Below are positions 40,638 to 49,755 of a DNA stretch of 64,000 bases, in pieces. The stretch's first letter is position 1. Each line of letters opens with the position of its first letter. Where the stretch lies: assembly GCA_963747005.1 (NCBI GenBank), contig CAVVDT010000002.1:1-64000 (forward strand), written 5' to 3'. The notes under the pieces were generated by a model. That model worked only from the letters and a program-made list of their open reading frames with translations. It ran no database searches and was not told the origin of the DNA. Source of the DNA: CAVVDT01 sp963747005 (lineage in GTDB: Bacteria > Pseudomonadota > Alphaproteobacteria > Rhizobiales > Aestuariivirgaceae). A program made the translations under genes and the position numbers.

Positions 40638-42608
40638 CTAGGCCGCCGCCCTTACCCGCTTCACATCCGGCGGCATCGCCTCGTCGGCCAGCGCCTTGAT
40701 CGCTTCATCCAACCCTTGCGCATGCTGGTCGCGCGAGCCGAGACGGCGTACGTTGACGGTTCCTTCCTCCATCTCGCGCTTGCCCACCACCAGGATCACC
40801 GGCACCTTGGTGAGCGAGTGCTCGCGCACCTTGTAGTTGATCTTCTCGTTGCGGATGTCGGCCTCTGCCCGGAGGCCGGCACCTTTCAGGGCATCACGCA
40901 CCTCATAGGCATAGTCGTCGGCATCCGAAGTGATGGTGCAGACAACGACCTGCTGCGGCGCCATCCACAACGGCAGATGGCCGGCATAATTCTCGATGAG
41001 AATGCCGAGAAAGCGCTCCAGCGAACCGAAGATGGCACGGTGGATCATCACCGGCGTCTTCTTTTCCGAATCGGCGCCGATGTAGAAGGCACCGAACCGG
41101 CCCGGCAGGTTGAAATCCACCTGGGTGGTGCCGCACTGCCAGTCGCGACCGATGGCGTCGCGCAGCACATATTCGAACTTGGGGCCGTAAAAGGCGCCCT
41201 CGCCCGGATTGATGCCGGACTTGATCTTGCCGCCCGACTGCGCCGTGATCTGCTCCAGAACCCCCGCCATGGCGGCCTCGGCCTTGTCCCACAATTGATC
41301 CGCCCCCACCCGCTTTTCCGGCCGGGTGGAGAGCTTCACCACGATGTCTTCGAAGCCGAAGTCGCGGTAGATCGAGAGGATCAGGTCGTTGATCTTCAGG
41401 CACTCATCGGCGATCTGCTCTTCGGTGCAGAAGATATGGGCATCGTCCTGGGTGAAACCGCGCACCCTGAGCAGCCCGTGCAGCGCCCCGGACGGCTCGT
41501 AGCGGTGCACAACGCCGAATTCGGCAAGCCGGTAAGGCAGATCGCGGTAGGATTTGAGACCATGCTTGAAGATCTGCACGTGCCCGGGGCAGTTCATCGG
41601 CTTGACCGCGAAGAAGCGCTTGTCCTCGGCTTCATCGCCCGCCGACTGGGCAACGAACATGTTCTCGCGGAAGGTGTCCCAATGGCCTGAAGTCTCCCAC
41701 AATGACTTGTCGAGAAGCTGCGGGGCGTTGACTTCCTGGTAGCCGGCTTCGTTCTGGCGCCGCCGCATATAGGAAATGAGGGCCTGGAACATGGTCCAGC
41801 CGTTGGGATGCCAGAAGACGGTGCCCGGGCCCTCCTCCTGGAAATGGAACAGGTCCATCTCGCGCCCCAGCTTCCTGTGGTCGCGCCGTTCGGCCTCCTC
41901 CAGCGCATGCAGGTAGCCCTCAAGATCGGCCTGATTGGCCCATGCCGTGCCGTAGATGCGGGTGAGCATGGGATTGCGCGAATCACCGCGCCAGTAGGCG
42001 CCAGCCACCTTCATCAGCTTGAAGGCGGTGCCGATCCTGCCCGTCGAGGGCATGTGCGGGCCGCGGCACAAATCGAACCAGTCGCCCTGCCGGTAGATCT
42101 TGATCGTCTGGTCCTCGGGGATGGCATCGACCAGTTCCACCTTGAAGGCCTCGCCCTTGTCGGCGAACACAGCTTTTGCCTCCTCGCGCGACCACACCTC
42201 CTTGGTGAAAGGCTTGTCGCGGGCGATGATCTCGCGCATCTTTTTTTCGATGACCGGCAGGTCTTCCGGCGTGAACGGCTCGTTGCGGGCGAAATCGTAG
42301 AAAAAGCCGTTTTCGATCACCGGGCCGATGGTCACCTGGGTGCCGGGGAACAGGTCCTGCACCGCTTCCGCCATGACGTGGGCAGCATCGTGGCGGATGA
42401 GTTCCAGCGCATCGGCGTCCTCGCGGGTGACGATGCGCACCAGCCCGTCTTCGTCGATGGGGTCGGCGAGATCGCGCAAGGCCCCGTTGAAGCGCAGCGC
42501 CACGGCCTTTTTTTCCAGTGACCTGGCAATCGAGCCGGCCAGTTCGCGGCCCGTGATGCCGGCCTCGTACTGGCGCACCGTTCCGTCCGGAAATTTCAGA
42601 TTGATCAT
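40638..42608 (-). CDS. thrS: Threonyl-tRNA synthetase
   Basis: From the ATG at 42608 (AGGAGG ribosome site) the protein has 656 residues, the normal length. It has an N-terminal TGS domain (INLKFPDGTVRQYEAG), an editing SAD domain with HDAAHVMAEA, and a class II core with motif 2 around GLLRVRGFTQDDAHIF. The zinc cysteine is in MNCPGHVQIF and the anticodon-binding domain follows QVVVCTI. It charges tRNA-Thr in the cytoplasm. The open frame continues to 42710 but lacks a ribosome site there. No T-box or other leader structure is evident. Confidence 0.98.
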   Translation of the reverse strand: MINLKFPDGTVRQYEAGITGRELAGSIARSLEKKAVALRFNGALRDLADPIDEDGLVRIVTREDADALELIRHDAAHVMAEAVQDLFPGTQVTIGPVIENGFFYDFARNEPFTPEDLPVIEKKMREIIARDKPFTKEVWSREEAKAVFADKGEAFKVELVDAIPEDQTIKIYRQGDWFDLCRGPHMPSTGRIGTAFKLMKVAGAYWRGDSRNPMLTRIYGTAWANQADLEGYLHALEEAERRDHRKLGREMDLFHFQEEGPGTVFWHPNGWTMFQALISYMRRRQNEAGYQEVNAPQLLDKSLWETSGHWDTFRENMFVAQSAGDEAEDKRFFAVKPMNCPGHVQIFKHGLKSYRDLPYRLAEFGVVHRYEPSGALHGLLRVRGFTQDDAHIFCTEEQIADECLKINDLILSIYRDFGFEDIVVKLSTRPEKRVGADQLWDKAEAAMAGVLEQITAQSGGKIKSGINPGEGAFYGPKFEYVLRDAIGRDWQCGTTQVDFNLPGRFGAFYIGADSEKKTPVMIHRAIFGSLERFLGILIENYAGHLPLWMAPQQVVVCTITSDADDYAYEVRDALKGAGLRAEADIRNEKINYKVREHSLTKVPVILVVGKREMEEGTVNVRRLGSRDQHAQGLDEAIKALADEAMPPDVKRVRAAA

Positions 42609-42835
42609 GGCTGTCCTCCTGCTCACTCGCTGCCAACCAATGCAGGTAAGCGGTCTTGCGGGGGGCAATCGTCGCTGCCCGCCCATGTCCGGGCTTTTGC
42701 CCGCATTCACCCCTCATCGTCAAGCGCGACATGGCGCGCGGGGTATAAAGCGGGCCGCGGAACAATAACCGATCATTAACCTTAACGGCCTAACAATCGC
42801 CCCAGCCGTTAACCAGAACCGTCAGGACGATTGCC

Positions 42836-43546
42836 ATGTCGAAATTCTCGTTCCGCCTCGCTGCTGCCGCCGGCATCGCCATGTTGCTCTGTGGCCCGGT
42901 GAGCGCCCTCGCCGCCGACCTTCCCCCGCCCCCGCCGCCGCCCCAGATGCGCGGTGACTGGACCGGCGTCTTTATCGGTGGCACGGCTGGCGTCGGCTGC
43001 TTCCAGACGATCTACGTTCCCTCCATTGGTCCTGATCCTGCACTTAACGGCTGCACCCTGACCGGCGGTGTCCTCGCCGGCTGGAATTACCAGATCAACG
43101 ACAACATCGTGATCGGCGGCGAAGGCGACTACATGTGGGCAGGCAACACGGGTCACAACCCCTCCCCCGAAAACATCGCCTATCGCGCCGACAATATCAG
43201 CACCATTCGCGGCCGCGTTGGCTGGCTGGATGGCAATACCCTGCTCTATGCCACGGCTGGCATCGGCTGGGTGCAAGGCACCATGAGCGCACTGGTCGGT
43301 CCTTCCTCTCTCCTGGCCAAGGACCACGACACGCACACCGGATTCGTGGTGGGCGGCGGCATCGAACATGCCTTCACCCCCAATCTGCATGCGCGTCTCG
43401 AATATCTCTACGGCACCTTCAACAAGCGCAAGTACGACCTCTCGGTATCGACCTGCACGCCGACCTGCATCGTCGGCCTGAAGATGAAGGATCTGCATAT
43501 GGTGCGGGCCTCGTTAACGTGGAATTTCAGCCCCTTCCTGTGGTAG
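42836..43546 (+). CDS. Outer-membrane beta-barrel protein (Omp25/31-like porin family)
   Basis: A 236-residue exported protein with a signal peptide ending SALAADLPPPPPPP; the proline-rich start of the mature chain is usual in Rhizobiales surface antigens. Alternating strands and Gly-rich turns (WTGVFIGGTAGVG, TGGVLAGWNYQI, HARLEYLYGTF) fit an eight-stranded barrel, and the chain ends in aromatic residues (NFSPFLW), the outer-membrane insertion signal. Two cysteines near the end (CTPTC) could bridge. It has its own AT-rich promoter region and a strong terminator. Confidence 0.85.
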   Translation: MSKFSFRLAAAAGIAMLLCGPVSALAADLPPPPPPPQMRGDWTGVFIGGTAGVGCFQTIYVPSIGPDPALNGCTLTGGVLAGWNYQINDNIVIGGEGDYMWAGNTGHNPSPENIAYRADNISTIRGRVGWLDGNTLLYATAGIGWVQGTMSALVGPSSLLAKDHDTHTGFVVGGGIEHAFTPNLHARLEYLYGTFNKRKYDLSVSTCTPTCIVGLKMKDLHMVRASLTWNFSPFLW

Positions 43547-43618
43547 CCGAAGCGGGTAGGCGGCAAGGCTCAGGCGCTGCCTGCCCGCGATTGAAGACAG
43601 CACATCTTGAGGGAAATT

Positions 43619-43643
43619 GGCCGGGATCATTCCCGGCCTTTTT
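43619..43643 (+). terminator. Rho-independent terminator after the porin gene
   Basis: GGCCGGGA-tcat-TCCCGGCC is a perfect 8-bp stem with a four-base loop followed by TTTTT. It overlaps the final codons of the convergent yidD gene. Confidence 0.85.
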
Positions 43644-43926
43644 CGTCTCGCGCATCGCCGACAAGCCGCCACACCTTGAAGCCGTGGCGGCCGATCCTTG
43701 AGGGCACCGGGTCATAGCCCGATCCGCCCCAGGGATGGCAGCGCGCCACCCGGAAGAGGCCAAGCCAGAAGCCGTTCCACACACCATGCCGCGCAATCGC
43801 CTCGGCCGCGTAGCTGGAGCAGGTGGGCGCAAAGCGGCAGCCTCGTCCGGCAATCGACGACAGGGTGAGCTGGTAGACACGGATGAGCCCCATGGCGATG
43901 CGCGCGCCTATGCCGGGCGGCGTCAT
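43627..43926 (-). CDS. yidD: Membrane protein insertion efficiency factor YidD
   Basis: A 99-residue protein from the ATG at 43926; in-frame ATGs at 43953 and 43962 would add 9 or 12 residues. The YidD signature is clear: IRVYQLTLSSIAGRGCRFAPTCSSY, AEAIARHGVWNGFWLGLFRVARCHPWG and GYDPVP. Conserved cysteines at GCRF, TCSS and RCHP are present. It aids YidC-dependent insertion of inner-membrane proteins. Here it is not beside rnpA/yidC but next to a sulfatase gene, as in many Rhizobiales. Confidence 0.93.
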   Translation of the reverse strand: MTPPGIGARIAMGLIRVYQLTLSSIAGRGCRFAPTCSSYAAEAIARHGVWNGFWLGLFRVARCHPWGGSGYDPVPSRIGRHGFKVWRLVGDARDEKGRE

Positions 43927-44026
43927 TCGCTCCGTTCCGTCATCGCGTCGCATTTCATCCATCACCGCTGCCTGGCGAACGTCTATTGTCGCGGGGCGCC
44001 CCGCTTTTCCCAAGGAACCACCGCCC

Positions 44027-45559
44027 ATGCCGACCCGCAAGCCCCATATCGTCGTGCTCATGGCCGACCAGCTTTCAGCACCCTTCCTCGCCGCCTACGG
44101 CCACAAGGTGGTGAAGACACCCGCCATCGACAAGCTGGCGGCATCGGGCGTGGTGTTCGAGCGGGGATATTCGCCCAGCCCCTTGTGCGCCCCGGCGCGC
44201 GCCATCTTCATGTCGGGCAGGCTGCCGTCGCGCACCGGCGTCTACGACAATGCCGCGGAATTTCCCTCCGCCGTACCCACCTTCGCCCATTACCTGCGCC
44301 AGGAGGGCTATCGCACCGTGCTGTCGGGAAAGATGCACTTCGTCGGCCCCGACCAGCTTCACGGTTTCGAGGAACGCCTTACCACCGACATCTACCCCGC
44401 CGATTTCGGCTGGACCCCCGACTGGCGGCTCAAGCAGGAGCGCATCGACTGGTGGTACCACAACATGTCGTCGGTGAAGGAGGCGGGCCCCGCCTCGATC
44501 AACAACCAGCTCGAATATGACGACGAGGTGGCCTTCCATGCGGTCAGGCGCATCTACGACCATGCCCGCTATGAGGCCGATGCGCCTCTCTGCCTGGTGG
44601 CCTCGTTCTCCCACCCCCACGACCCTTACGTCTCGCGCCCGGAATTCTGGGATCTCTACAAGGATGCCGACATCGACATGCCGGCCTTGCCGCCCGTCCC
44701 CTTCGACGAACTCGATGCCCACAGCCAGCGTCTGTGGCAGGCCTCGGCCATAGGCGATTATGACATCACGCCTCAGAACGTGCGCAACTCGCGCCACGGC
44801 TACTACGCCGCCATCTCCTATATCGATTCGAAATTTGCCCAGATCATCGCCGCGCTGGAAGATACCGGCATGATGGACGACTGCGCCGTGGCGATCGTCT
44901 CCGACCACGGCGATTTCCTCGGCGAGCGCGGCCTGTGGTACAAGATGAGCTACCTGGAGCATCCTGCCCGGGTGCCGATCATCGTCTCTTGTCCGAAGCT
45001 TTTCGGCCCCGGACGGCGCACGGCGCCCGCCTCCCTTTCGGATCTCGCCCCCACCCTCGTCGACCTCGCCCGCCCCGGCGCGGCGGCCGAGATGGTCGGC
45101 CCCCTTGACGGTGAAAGCCTGCTGCCGTTGATGTCCGGTGCCGACGACCCGCAGCGCACCATCCACGGCGAATATCTGGCCGAAGGAGTAGTGGCGCCGA
45201 TGTTCATGATCCGCTCGGGGAAATGGAAATTCATCCACTGCCCGGGCGACCCCGACCAGCTCTTCGACATTGACGCCGACCCGCTGGAACAGGTGAACCT
45301 CGCCACCTCGCCCGACCAAGCAGCCCGGGTGGCGGACTTGCGCGCCCGCATCGCTGCTCGCTACGATGTGGAGCGTCTTACCCGCGACGTCATGACCAGC
45401 CAGCAATCACGGCTGATGCTGTTCAAGGCGCTTTCTGCCGGCAAATACTATCCGTGGGATTTCCAGCCGCTGCGCGATGCGTCCGAACAATATACCCGCA
45501 ACCGCCAGGGGGTGACCGAACGCGACCGGCTGTCGCGTTTCCCGCAGGTGGGGGACTGA
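44027..45559 (+). CDS. betC: Choline-sulfatase
   Basis: A 510-residue type I sulfatase that hydrolyses choline-O-sulfate to choline and sulfate. The formylglycine motif SPSPLCAPARAIFMSGRLPS has the modifiable Cys and CxAxR form; metal ligands sit in MADQ near the start and SDHGDFLGERG. The C-terminal block MTSQQSRLMLFKALSAGKYY and PWDFQPLRDASEQYTRN is the choline-sulfatase-specific domain. An AAGGA ribosome site precedes the ATG. The betA, betB and betI genes are not adjacent. A formylglycine-generating enzyme must act in trans. Confidence 0.9.
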   Translation: MPTRKPHIVVLMADQLSAPFLAAYGHKVVKTPAIDKLAASGVVFERGYSPSPLCAPARAIFMSGRLPSRTGVYDNAAEFPSAVPTFAHYLRQEGYRTVLSGKMHFVGPDQLHGFEERLTTDIYPADFGWTPDWRLKQERIDWWYHNMSSVKEAGPASINNQLEYDDEVAFHAVRRIYDHARYEADAPLCLVASFSHPHDPYVSRPEFWDLYKDADIDMPALPPVPFDELDAHSQRLWQASAIGDYDITPQNVRNSRHGYYAAISYIDSKFAQIIAALEDTGMMDDCAVAIVSDHGDFLGERGLWYKMSYLEHPARVPIIVSCPKLFGPGRRTAPASLSDLAPTLVDLARPGAAAEMVGPLDGESLLPLMSGADDPQRTIHGEYLAEGVVAPMFMIRSGKWKFIHCPGDPDQLFDIDADPLEQVNLATSPDQAARVADLRARIAARYDVERLTRDVMTSQQSRLMLFKALSAGKYYPWDFQPLRDASEQYTRNRQGVTERDRLSRFPQVGD

Positions 45560-45600
45560 CAGAGGCGGGGTCAGGCGGACGGAAGCCGCCGCAATGCAAC

Positions 45601-45706
45601 CCCGTCACCCCGGCGAAGGCCGGGGGCCATTCCGCAAGCGTCGCAGCGCGTGCCATTGCCAGCGGAATGGATGCCGGTATCAAGTACCGGCATGACGACC
45701 GGGATT
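45601..45706. repeat. Solitary A-B composite repeat, hybrid form
   Basis: CCGTCACCCCGGCGAAGGCC followed by GGGGGCCATTCCG is a type A palindrome with the stem CCCCGGC/GCCGGGG. It is followed after about 40 bases by GGAATGGATGCC and the type B core GCCGGTATCAAGTACCGGC, in the same orientation as the left array. It contains no nuclease gene. Confidence 0.8.
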
Positions 45707-45777
45707 GGGTGCAAGAATTAACTGAGAGCCTGACTCAATCTCTCAAGTTTTCCGCCCAAGCGTTTCAGCCGCCTCGT

Positions 45778-46686
45778 CTATTCGCCCGGCCCCACACCCG
45801 GCACGGCATCGGGCGGGCGGCCGGCGGGGGTTTCGACCAGAGGGGCGTAAACGTCCGGGCGGCGGGTCCAGAAAGTTCCCCAGATGGTGCGGTCGTGGCG
45901 CGCCTGATCGAGGTCGAGTTCGGCCATGACGATAGCGTCGGCATGGCGTGGCGCCACCTTCAGCATGTGGGCGCGCTGGTCGCAGATGAACGACGAGCCG
46001 TAGAAGTCGAGTGTCAGGCCATCGTCGGTCTCGACGCCTGTCCGGTTGGCGGCCACCACCGGCACCTGGTTGCTGGCCGCATGGCCGCGCATGGCGCACT
46101 GCCACTGCTCGACGGTATCCCAGTCGGGATGCTCGGGTTCGGAACCGATGGCGGTGGGATAGCAAAGCACTTCAGCCCCCGCCAGCACCATCAGCCGCGC
46201 CATTTCCGGGAACCACTGGTCCCAGCAGATGCCGACGCCGAGCTTGCAGTAGCGCGTCGCCCACACCTTCGCCCCTTGCGTGCCGCCCTTGAAATAATGG
46301 GTCTCGATATAGCCGGGAAAGTCGGGAATATGGGTCTTGCGGTAGATGCCCAGCACCTCGCCGTCGGCATCGATCACCGCCACCGAATTGTAGAGCCCGT
46401 CTTCGGCCTTCTCGTAGAACGAGCACGGGATGACGACGGCGTGCGCCTTCGCCAGTTTCTGGAATTGGGCGATCAGCGGGTGCCCGGCGGCGGGTTTGGC
46501 CAGCGCGAAATAGGCATCGTTGCGCGCCTTGCAGAAATAGGGCGCCGCAAACAGTTCCGACGGCAGGATCAGTTGCGCACCGTCTCTGGCGGCCTCTTCG
46601 GCCATGGCGAGGACGCGGCCGACGGTGTCGGCCTCATCCCAGCCGTGATGGGTCTGCAAGGCGGCGGCAACGAGGGTGCGGGGCAT
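45778..46686 (-). CDS. aguB: N-carbamoylputrescine amidase
   Basis: A 302-residue carbon-nitrogen hydrolase of the nitrilase superfamily. The catalytic Glu is in LPSELF, Lys in YRKTHIPD and Cys in GVGICWDQWFPE. The THIPDFPGYIETHYF and GSEPEHPDWDTVEQWQ stretches are typical of plant-type and bacterial AguB. It converts N-carbamoylputrescine to putrescine, CO2 and ammonia. It is divergent from aguA with 61 bases between the starts, so a shared control region is likely. Confidence 0.93.
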   Translation of the reverse strand: MPRTLVAAALQTHHGWDEADTVGRVLAMAEEAARDGAQLILPSELFAAPYFCKARNDAYFALAKPAAGHPLIAQFQKLAKAHAVVIPCSFYEKAEDGLYNSVAVIDADGEVLGIYRKTHIPDFPGYIETHYFKGGTQGAKVWATRYCKLGVGICWDQWFPEMARLMVLAGAEVLCYPTAIGSEPEHPDWDTVEQWQCAMRGHAASNQVPVVAANRTGVETDDGLTLDFYGSSFICDQRAHMLKVAPRHADAIVMAELDLDQARHDRTIWGTFWTRRPDVYAPLVETPAGRPPDAVPGVGPGE

Positions 46687-46747
46687 GGGCGTTACTCCTT
46701 TGCCGCAACTCTGCTATCAGGGCCGGTATTGTCAAGGAGGAGCGCCG

Positions 46748-47755
46748 ATGCCGCGTCAGAACCATATGCCTGCCGAATGGGCGCCCCATGCCCGCTGCTG
46801 GATGGCCTGGCCCTATCGCCCCGATCTCTGGGTGCACCCGCTTCACGCCGTGCAGAAGGACTACGCCGCCGTCGCCCACGCCATCCGGGACTTCGAGCCG
46901 GTCACCATGATCGTCGATCCGAGCGCCGCGGCCACGGCGCGCAAGGTGCTCGGCGCCGACATCGAGCTGGTCGAAATCCCCATCGAGGATAGCTGGCTGC
47001 GCGATTCGGGTCCCTCCTTCGTCAAGGGGCCCGATGGCGGCAAGGCCGGGGTGTGCTGGCGCTTCAATGCCTGGGGCGGCAAGACGCCGGAATTTCAACG
47101 CGATGCCCGCATCGCCCCGCAAATCGTGTCGTTGCTTGGCGCTACACCCATCCATTCGGCGCTGGCCTTCGAGGGCGGCGGATTGAGTGTCGATGGCGAA
47201 GGCACCATGCTGACCACCGAGACCTGCGTCCTCAACCCCAACCGCAACCCCGGCATCTCCAAGGAAAAGGTGGAAGCCGAATTCGCCCGCACGCTGGGCA
47301 TCGAAAAGGTCATCTGGCTGCCTGGCGATCCGTTCGAGACCGGCACCAACGGCCATGTCGACGGCATCGCCTGCTTTGCAGCGCCGGGAAAGGTCCTGTT
47401 CGAGGAAAGCGCCTATACCGACGGCAAATATTTCGACGTCACCGCCCGCAACCGCGCCGCGCTGGAGGGTCAGACCGACGCCAAAGGCCGCAGGATCGAA
47501 CTCTGCTTCATGCGCGAGGGCAAACGTCGCGAGGCAAAGGCCACCGCCAATTTCAGCTACTCGACCTCGTATATCAATTTCTTTATCGCCAATGGCGGTA
47601 TCGTCATGCCGGCGCTCGGGAAGAAAAGCGATGCCGAGGCCAAGGCGGCCGTCGAAGCGGCCTTTCCCGATCATCGCGTGGTGACGGTCGACATCTCCGT
47701 GCTCGCCTCGGGCGGCGGCGGCATCCACTGCATCACCCAGCAGGAACCGCTTTAG
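46748..47755 (+). CDS. aguA: Agmatine deiminase
   Basis: A 335-residue peptidylarginine-deiminase-like enzyme that turns agmatine into N-carbamoylputrescine and ammonia. The N-terminal MPAEWAPHARCWMAWPYR is typical; SWLRDSGPSFV carries the substrate-binding acids, FEGGGLSVDGEGTML and GTNGHVDGIACF carry the catalytic His and Asp, and the Cys nucleophile is in GGGIHCITQQ. A very strong AAGGAGG ribosome site precedes the ATG. The frame upstream to 46676 enters the divergent promoter and is not used. With aguB it completes arginine-decarboxylase-route putrescine synthesis or agmatine use. Confidence 0.95.
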   Translation: MPRQNHMPAEWAPHARCWMAWPYRPDLWVHPLHAVQKDYAAVAHAIRDFEPVTMIVDPSAAATARKVLGADIELVEIPIEDSWLRDSGPSFVKGPDGGKAGVCWRFNAWGGKTPEFQRDARIAPQIVSLLGATPIHSALAFEGGGLSVDGEGTMLTTETCVLNPNRNPGISKEKVEAEFARTLGIEKVIWLPGDPFETGTNGHVDGIACFAAPGKVLFEESAYTDGKYFDVTARNRAALEGQTDAKGRRIELCFMREGKRREAKATANFSYSTSYINFFIANGGIVMPALGKKSDAEAKAAVEAAFPDHRVVTVDISVLASGGGGIHCITQQEPL

Positions 47756-47785
47756 GGTCTGTTGGGACCTGCAAGGGCGACGATC

Positions 47786-47832
47786 GAGCGCGATGCCGAA
47801 AAAGCGCATGCCGCCTTTCGAAAAACATCATG
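47786..47832. repeat. RIME-like intergenic palindrome
   Basis: Read on the minus strand, CATGATGTTTTTCGAAAGGC followed by GGCATGCGCTTTTTCGGCATCGCGCTC matches the hairpin at 62550-62597 in most positions. These resemble Rhizobium intergenic mosaic elements (RIME). The gap 47756-47898 holds nothing else I can support. Confidence 0.6.
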
Positions 47833-47898
47833 CAAAGGCCCTTCGGCGCCGGCCGGCACTTCCGCAAAGAGGCTGAACCCACCCTGTTGCAGGCCGGC

Positions 47899-48363
47899 CT
47901 AGACGGCGTTCGCCGCCTGCGTTGCGGCATCCTCACGCGCGGCCTCGGCCTTGTCGATGGCCGCGACCACCGCATCGAAGGTGAGGAGCGTCGAGGCATG
48001 GCGGGCCTTGAAATCGCGCACCGGTTCGAGCGCCGCCAGATCGGTCCATTTGCCGCTGGGGGCGGGACCGCCCTCCTTCAGCATCTTGTACATCTGCGCC
48101 CGCAGATCGCGCAATTCAGCCGCTGTCGAGCCGATCACATGCCGTGCCATGATCGACGACGAGGCCTGGCCCAGCGCGCAGGCCTTCACCTCGTGACCGA
48201 AGTCGCTCACCCTGTCGCCGTCCAGCTTGACATCGACGGTGACCTTCGACCCGCACAGCTTGGAGATCGCCACGGCCGTACCATCGGGGTGATCGAGCCG
48301 ATGGTGGCGCGCAATGTCGGCGGCGAAGGCGAGAATCTTCTGGTTGTAGATGTCGTTCAGCAT
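47899..48363 (-). CDS. IscU/NifU-N-like iron-sulfur scaffold protein
   Basis: From the ATG at 48363 the protein has 154 residues with the IscU/SufU fold pattern: LNDIYNQKILAFAADIARHHRLDHPDGTA, AISKLCGSKVTVDVKLDGD and VKACALGQASSSIM. Two of the three usual cluster cysteines are present (LCGS, KACAL). The third, normally in an R-x-x-C-(A)-x-L context, is Ser in ARHASTLLTF, a substitution I have the impression is common in Rhizobiales homologues. It may therefore be a helper rather than a classical scaffold. It is divergent from folE, its usual neighbour in this order. Confidence 0.75.
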   Translation of the reverse strand: MLNDIYNQKILAFAADIARHHRLDHPDGTAVAISKLCGSKVTVDVKLDGDRVSDFGHEVKACALGQASSSIMARHVIGSTAAELRDLRAQMYKMLKEGGPAPSGKWTDLAALEPVRDFKARHASTLLTFDAVVAAIDKAEAAREDAATQAANAV

Positions 48364-48555
48364 GACCACCTTATAGCCTTGAAGCAGCGCGCACGCGAAG
48401 AGGCAACGGCCGACGTCGCTGGCAAGCCTTGACGTGACGTGTCGGCGCACTATGTCAGGGCCGGCTTTGAGTTAGAAGCTGCGCCATGCTATGTGGTGAG
48501 CGAGCCTTCAGGGTGCAACCGGCTCCTCGATTTGAACGGAAAAGGTATGGGCGCC

Positions 48556-49233
48556 ATGAACAAGGAAGGAACTGTCCGGGCCATGGACGCTGTCGTCAAG
48601 AAGCTGAAACCCCTGAAGCCGCATGTGGGCCGCGGCCCCGACCTGCCGCGCCCGTCGCGCGAGGAGGCCGAAGCGGCCGTGCGCACGCTTATCGCCTGGG
48701 CCGGCGACGACCCCGACCGCGAGGGCCTGATCGACACCCCCAAACGGGTGGTGAAGGCTTATGGCGAGTTCTTCTCCGGCTACCAGGATTGTCCGCTTGA
48801 GGCCCTGTCGCGCACTTTCGAGGACGTGGCCGGCTATGACGACATGGTCATGCTGCGCGACATCGAGTTCAATTCCCATTGCGAGCACCACATGGTGCCG
48901 TTCATCGGCCGCGCCCATGTGGCCTACCTGCCGAGTGACCATGTGGTCGGCATCTCCAAGCTCGCCCGCGTGGTGGAGATCTTCGCCAGACGCCTGCAGA
49001 CCCAGGAGACCATGACCGCCCAGATCGCCCACGCCATCGACGTCAAGCTGCAACCGCGCGGCGTGGCGGTGATGATCGAGGCGGTGCATCAGTGCATGTC
49101 GCTGCGCGGCGTCAACAAGCGCAACGTCGCCACTCTCACCACCCAGTTCGTGGGCGAGTTCCGGGCAAGTCAGGCGTTGCAGGCCCGCTTCATGGATCTG
49201 GTGCGTGCCCCTTCGGGCGGCTTTTCGCTGTAA
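48556..49233 (+). CDS. folE: GTP cyclohydrolase I (type IA)
   Basis: A 225-residue enzyme if started at 48556 (AAAGG ten bases upstream); ATGs at 48547 and 48583 are alternatives, so the N-terminus is uncertain. The domain is unmistakable: GDDPDREGLIDTPKRVVKAY, NSHCEHHMVPFIGRAHVAYLP (zinc Cys and His), GISKLARVVEIFARRLQTQE and VHQCMSLRGV (second zinc Cys). It converts GTP to dihydroneopterin triphosphate for folate. Three bases separate it from hisI. Confidence 0.95.
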   Translation: MNKEGTVRAMDAVVKKLKPLKPHVGRGPDLPRPSREEAEAAVRTLIAWAGDDPDREGLIDTPKRVVKAYGEFFSGYQDCPLEALSRTFEDVAGYDDMVMLRDIEFNSHCEHHMVPFIGRAHVAYLPSDHVVGISKLARVVEIFARRLQTQETMTAQIAHAIDVKLQPRGVAVMIEAVHQCMSLRGVNKRNVATLTTQFVGEFRASQALQARFMDLVRAPSGGFSL

Positions 49234-49236
49234 TCG

Positions 49237-49704
49237 ATGAACGAAGACGCCCGGTTCGCCTCCCGCTCAGGCATTGCCGATCTTGAGGAAACCGCGGAAT
49301 TTGCCCCGAAGTTCGATGCCGACGGGCTGATTCCGGCGATTGCCGCCGATGCCGCAAGCGGCGGGGTGCTGATGTTCGCCTGGATGAACGCCGAGGCGCT
49401 TGCGACCACCCTGGAAACCGGCATGGCGCATTTCTACTCGCGGACCCGCAAGCGCCTGTGGAAGAAGGGCGAGACGTCGGGCGAAACCCTGAAGATCGAA
49501 GCCGTGCTCACCGATTGCGACCAGGACGTGATCCTCTTGCAGGTCTCACCGCAAGGCCACGGCGCCGCCTGCCATACCGGCCGACGCTCGTGCTTCTATC
49601 GCCAGGTGACGGGCCACAACGGCGCCTGGCGCCTGACCCCGGCCAAGGCCGAATTGCTGTTCGATCCCCAAGAGGTCTATGGTCGCGACGGCGATACTGC
49701 CTGA
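49237..49704 (+). CDS. hisI: Phosphoribosyl-AMP cyclohydrolase
   Basis: A 155-residue monofunctional HisI for the third step of histidine synthesis. VLMFAWMNAEAL, AHFYSRTRKRLWKKGETSG, the magnesium-binding DCDQD and the zinc motif CHTGRRSCFYR are all present. No HisE domain is fused. It follows folE by three bases with no separate promoter visible, a linkage common in alphaproteobacteria. Confidence 0.96.
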   Translation: MNEDARFASRSGIADLEETAEFAPKFDADGLIPAIAADAASGGVLMFAWMNAEALATTLETGMAHFYSRTRKRLWKKGETSGETLKIEAVLTDCDQDVILLQVSPQGHGAACHTGRRSCFYRQVTGHNGAWRLTPAKAELLFDPQEVYGRDGDTA

Positions 49705-49755
49705 TTTTACCCAAGTTTTAGGGTTTTGTTGCAGGCTATGGCTGAGGGATCGACT

